Shown: positions 6,767 through 8,911 of the stretch, piece by piece
Position numbering within the stretch: position 1 is the first letter of the stretch
Layout: every line of letters begins with the position of its first letter
Assembly (NCBI GenBank): GCA_903930095.1
Contig: CAIYXE010000516.1
Coordinates: forward strand, 1 to 8,911
Length of the DNA: 8,911 nucleotides
Direction of reading: 5' to 3'
Origin: an uncultured Hyphomicrobiales bacterium
Lineage (GTDB): Bacteria; Pseudomonadota; Alphaproteobacteria; Rhizobiales; Aestuariivirgaceae
The notes under the pieces: generated by a model
Told to the model about the DNA's origin: nothing
Seen by the model: only the letters and a program-made list of their open reading frames with translations
Databases searched by the model: none
Made by a program: the position numbers and the translations under genes

Positions 6767-6783
6767 CCAAGAGCGGCTCTTGG
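6767..6783 (-). terminator. Perfect 7-bp hairpin 16 nt after the helicase stop; possible terminator or processing stem
   Basis: The inverted repeat CCAAGAG-CGG-CTCTTGG lies just beyond the helicase stop codon (6800-6802), in the 77-bp gap before the oxidoreductase. The stem is perfect with a 3-nt loop. No run of T follows on the minus strand, so intrinsic termination would be weak at best. The position suits a 3'-end or intercistronic stem separating a housekeeping gene from the metabolic operon. Confidence 0.4.
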
Positions 6784-6799
6784 CCAGTGCCTCAGCTGT

Positions 6800-8575
6800 T
6801 CAGGCCCCGCGCTTCTTGCCCTTGAAGCCCTTGGGCCCACCGGCATGCGTCTTGGGCTTGAAGCGCGAGGGATCCTTCGCCTTGCCCTTGTGCTTGAAGA
6901 CGGGGGCCGCCCGCGGCGTGCTCTCCTCCCGCGGGACTGACGGCGCAACGCCTGCTGGCGTGATGGTGACGCCCTTTTCGCCGCTTCCCTGCCGCGCGAC
7001 GGTTTCGGCATAGTCGGCTGCCTTGGCGGCGGAGATCTGGAAGCGCGTCTCCTCATCGGAGATCTTGATCGCGCCCACATCGTCGCGCGTGATGTTGCCT
7101 GCCTTGCAGATCATCGGCAGCAGCCATTTGGGCTCGGCGCGGTGCTTGCGGCCAAGCGACAGGGTGAACCAGGCGGAGCCCGTCATGTCCGGCCGCTCGG
7201 CACGGACCCTTGGCTCGCCCGCGGGTGCTGTGCGGGGCTGGCCGCTCCTGGCGGGAACGCTGGTTTGCGAAATGTCTTCCGGTGCCGGGCGCGCGGCCAG
7301 CTGCTGGCGGAGATAGGCGGCGGCCAGCTGCTCCGGGCTGATGCGGGCCAAAAGCTCCGCCACGAAGCCTGCCTCGGCCTCCTCCGGCGGGGCGGACGCG
7401 GTGGCGGCTTCCAGGATCTGCTCACGGTAGCGCGCGTCAATGTCGGCGGCGGTCGGCGCGCCGCGCATGGTGGCCTGAACGTTGACGAGATCCAGCACCC
7501 TGAATGCCGCGGAGGTGCGCCGCACCGGCACGATGAGCACGCAGACACCCTTGCGCCCTGCCCGGCCAGTGCGGCCGGAGCGGTGGAGCAGAATGTCCGG
7601 ATTGGTCGGCAGGTCGGCGTGGATCACGAGGTCGAGGTTGGGCAGATCGATGCCGCGCGCGGCAACGTCGGTTGCGACACACACGCGCGAGCGGCCGTCA
7701 CGCATGGCCTGCAGCGCCGAGGTGCGCTCAGCCTGGGAGAGTTCGCCCGACAGGGAGACAACGCCGAAGCCACGGTTGGCAAGGCGCGCGGTGAGGTGCT
7801 TCACCGCTTCGCGCGTGTGGCAGAACACGATGGCGCTGCCGCTGTCGAAGTAGAGCAGCGTGTTGATGATGGCGTTCTCGCGCTCATGCGACTGGGCGAC
7901 GACCATCTGGTAGTCGATGTCGGCATGGGGCTCACGCGCCGACGTCGCCACGATGCGCACGGCATCACGCTGGAAGGTCTTGGCGAGGTGGGCGATGGTC
8001 TTCGGCACCGTGGCCGAGAACATCAGCGTGCGGCGCTCTGGCGGTGCCGCGGCGAGGATGAACTCGAGGTCCTCGCGAAAGCCTAAGTCCAGCATCTCAT
8101 CCGCCTCGTCGAGCACGACGGCGCGAAGGTTCGAGAGATCGAGCGAGCCCTTGGTGATGTGATCGCGCAACCGCCCCGGCGTTCCCACCACGATGTGCGC
8201 GCCGCGCTCCAGCTGGCGGCGCTCCTTGCGCATGTCCATGCCGCCGACACAGCTCGCCATGACAGCACCCGCATCGGCATAGAGCCAGGCCAGCTCACGC
8301 TCGACCTGCAGCGCCAGCTCGCGCGTCGGCGCGATGATGAGGCCAAGGGGACGCTCCGCCACCTCGAAGAACTGCCCATCGCCCAGCAGTGTGGGCGCGA
8401 TGGCAAGGCCGAAAGCCACGGTCTTGCCCGATCCGGTCTGGGCCGAGACGAGCAGGTCATGGCCCGCCGCCCGGGTTTCGAGAACGGCCAGCTGGACGGG
8501 TGTCAGTGTTTCATAGCCCTGCCGGGCGAGAGCGGAGGCAAGGGCGGGGTGGATGGTGATTTCTGTGTCGGACAT
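6800..8575 (-). CDS. DEAD-box ATP-dependent RNA helicase with DbpA-type RNA-binding domain (DeaD/CsdA-like)
   Basis: This 591-residue cytosolic helicase unwinds RNA duplexes using ATP, with likely roles in ribosome assembly or mRNA turnover. The motifs run in order: Q motif TPVQ (25-28), I AQTGSGKT (45-52), Ia PTRELA (83-88), GG (111-112), Ib TPGR (132-135), II DEAD (156-159), III SAT (187-189), V ATDVAARGID (301-310) and VI HRSGRTGRAG (331-340). The region 465-530 (WFTLSLGRKHRAEPKWLLPMI... then ITRDDVGAIKI) is a DbpA-like RRM (PF03880), as in DeaD/CsdA and DbpA. A Lys/Gly-rich basic tail (560-591) should add non-specific RNA binding. The linker 430-464 is Pro/Ala/Arg-rich and disordered-looking. 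The phenylalanine usually found about 25 residues before the Q-motif glutamine is absent. The ATG at 8575 has no clear Shine-Dalgarno, and other candidate starts would cut into the Q-motif region. It stands as its own unit, separated by hairpins from the next gene. Confidence 0.95.
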   Translation of the reverse strand: MSDTEITIHPALASALARQGYETLTPVQLAVLETRAAGHDLLVSAQTGSGKTVAFGLAIAPTLLGDGQFFEVAERPLGLIIAPTRELALQVERELAWLYADAGAVMASCVGGMDMRKERRQLERGAHIVVGTPGRLRDHITKGSLDLSNLRAVVLDEADEMLDLGFREDLEFILAAAPPERRTLMFSATVPKTIAHLAKTFQRDAVRIVATSAREPHADIDYQMVVAQSHERENAIINTLLYFDSGSAIVFCHTREAVKHLTARLANRGFGVVSLSGELSQAERTSALQAMRDGRSRVCVATDVAARGIDLPNLDLVIHADLPTNPDILLHRSGRTGRAGRKGVCVLIVPVRRTSAAFRVLDLVNVQATMRGAPTAADIDARYREQILEAATASAPPEEAEAGFVAELLARISPEQLAAAYLRQQLAARPAPEDISQTSVPARSGQPRTAPAGEPRVRAERPDMTGSAWFTLSLGRKHRAEPKWLLPMICKAGNITRDDVGAIKISDEETRFQISAAKAADYAETVARQGSGEKGVTITPAGVAPSVPREESTPRAAPVFKHKGKAKDPSRFKPKTHAGGPKGFKGKKRGA

Positions 8576-8703
8576 CGGCGCTGTTTCACACAGAATTGTG
8601 GCGGATGATACTGTTTAGGAAGCGGCACACCCCGCCAGCCCCCCCAACCCTGCAGCTTGTGGCCAGGGGATCGCGTGTCCCATTCCCGTTAGAAGATGAA
8701 CAA
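8576..8703. other. Non-coding upstream region of the helicase gene
   Basis: No credible gene is present. This stretch must carry the helicase leader and promoter (minus strand). The least GC-rich part lies around 8591-8625, with TATCAT and ACAATT hexamers on the minus strand, but neither pairs with a convincing -35 box. A run of seven C occurs at 8639-8645. Together with the repeats to its right, it makes a gene-free stretch of 336 bp. Confidence 0.4.
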
Positions 8704-8744
8704 AAGCAACCGGCCTCGCATTCCTCTCTCCACCGGAGGGAGGG
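8704..8744. repeat. Structured tandem repeat, copy 1 (41 bp)
   Basis: The unit begins AAGCAACCGGC and is followed directly by a second copy with the same layout. It contains the stem CCTCTCTCC-ACC-GGAGGGAGG (8723-8743), with one G-T wobble in a 9-bp stem and the same ACC loop as copy 2. Base changes relative to copy 2 keep the stem paired. This looks like a REP-like intergenic palindromic element rather than coding DNA. Confidence 0.75.
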
Positions 8745-8788
8745 AAGCAACCGGCTTTCGCATTCCTCTCCCCCACCGGGGGAGAGGG
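8745..8788. repeat. Structured tandem repeat, copy 2 (44 bp)
   Basis: This is a direct repeat of the preceding unit, starting at its first base with no spacer (AAGCAACCGGCTTTCGCATT). It contains a perfect 10-bp stem CCTCTCCCCC-ACC-GGGGGAGAGG (8765-8787). The right flank continues into AAGGGTGAGGGGG (8789-8801), which recurs inverted at 8887-8910. C/G-rich stems flanked by CCCTCACCC are a common style of dispersed intergenic repeat in alphaproteobacterial genomes. Confidence 0.8.
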
Positions 8789-8910
8789 AAGGGTGAGGGG
8801 GTCTGTCCGCAGGTGAACGCCTCGAGGTTGAATGACCATCATCGCCGCCTGCGCGATATGGGAAGGGCCGGAAAGCGCGGCAGTCACCCCCTCACCCTGC
8901 CCTATTCCCC
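8779..8910. repeat. Inverted repeat pair bounding an 85-bp spacer; BIME-like, truncated at the window edge
   Basis: The left arm 8779-8801, read on the minus strand, begins CCCCCTCACCCT and continues TCCCTCTCCCC. The right arm 8887-8910 on the plus strand begins CCCCCTCACCCT and continues GCCCTATTCCCC. The arms differ at only a few positions. The spacer 8802-8886 has no coding sign. The right arm is probably the start of another full repeat unit in the opposite orientation that continues beyond the window. Paired, oppositely oriented palindromes are the layout of REP/BIME elements. Confidence 0.6.
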
Positions 8911-8911
8911 G

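Noticed and set aside
6723..6770. Upstream ATG extending the FAD oxidoreductase by 16 residues
   Set aside because: It would run through both the hairpin and the Shine-Dalgarno GGGGAG; the Rossmann motif begins right after the ATG at 6722.
7142..8086. Long plus-strand open frame (314 codons) opposite the helicase
   Set aside because: It is fully antisense to conserved helicase motifs, has a low-complexity composition and shows no motif of its own.
8596..8887. Short open frames on both strands across the right-hand repeats
   Set aside because: They run through the palindromic repeats (SSPPPGEREG or TLPSPPVGERN-type translations). These are familiar spurious peptides from such elements.
1..8911. 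Phage, defence system, CRISPR array or insertion sequence
   Set aside because: No spaced direct-repeat array, transposase, integrase, nuclease or toxin/antitoxin-like gene is present. All genes look like native metabolic or housekeeping genes on one strand.

Overview
The window is GC-rich bacterial chromosome. Every gene I can support reads leftward on the minus strand. Codon usage, the weak Shine-Dalgarno sequences and the gene content (a DbpA-tailed DEAD-box helicase, an AbrB-type transporter and a fatty acyl-AMP ligase next to an extended SDR) suggest an alphaproteobacterium, perhaps Hyphomicrobiales-like. That placement is inference, because there is no rRNA or marker gene here.

In transcription order, from right to left: (1) 8576-8911 holds no gene. 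It carries two tandem hairpin-forming repeats, with an inverted partner running off the right edge. (2) 6800-8575 is a DEAD-box RNA helicase with a DbpA-type RNA-binding domain and a lysine-rich tail. (3) After a 77-bp spacer with two perfect hairpins comes a tightly packed four-gene block: a DAO-family FAD oxidoreductase (5652-6722), a HAD-IIB phosphatase (4843-5655), an AbrB-family membrane protein (3780-4850) and a sterol desaturase/fatty acid hydroxylase family membrane protein (3016-3780). Neighbouring genes in the block overlap by 4, 8 and 1 nt, so it is almost certainly one operon with coupled translation. (4) A small conserved-type unknown protein with a C-terminal membrane anchor follows (2385-2933). 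(5) After an AT-rich 162-bp gap, the best promoter location in the left half, come a fatty acyl-AMP ligase (423-2222) and, 37 bp later, an extended short-chain dehydrogenase/reductase (385 to beyond the left edge).

The most interesting reading concerns the left end. An acyl-AMP/acyl-ACP ligase followed by an NDUFA9-like SDR matches the aasR and cerR genes that Caulobacter uses for bacterial ceramide (sphingolipid) synthesis. If this is right, serine palmitoyltransferase and a dedicated acyl carrier protein should lie just left of the window. The iron-type hydroxylase upstream could then modify the lipid. This is a hypothesis from family and context. The rest of the window looks like ordinary metabolic and housekeeping genes, and I see no phage, transposase, CRISPR, tRNA or rRNA.
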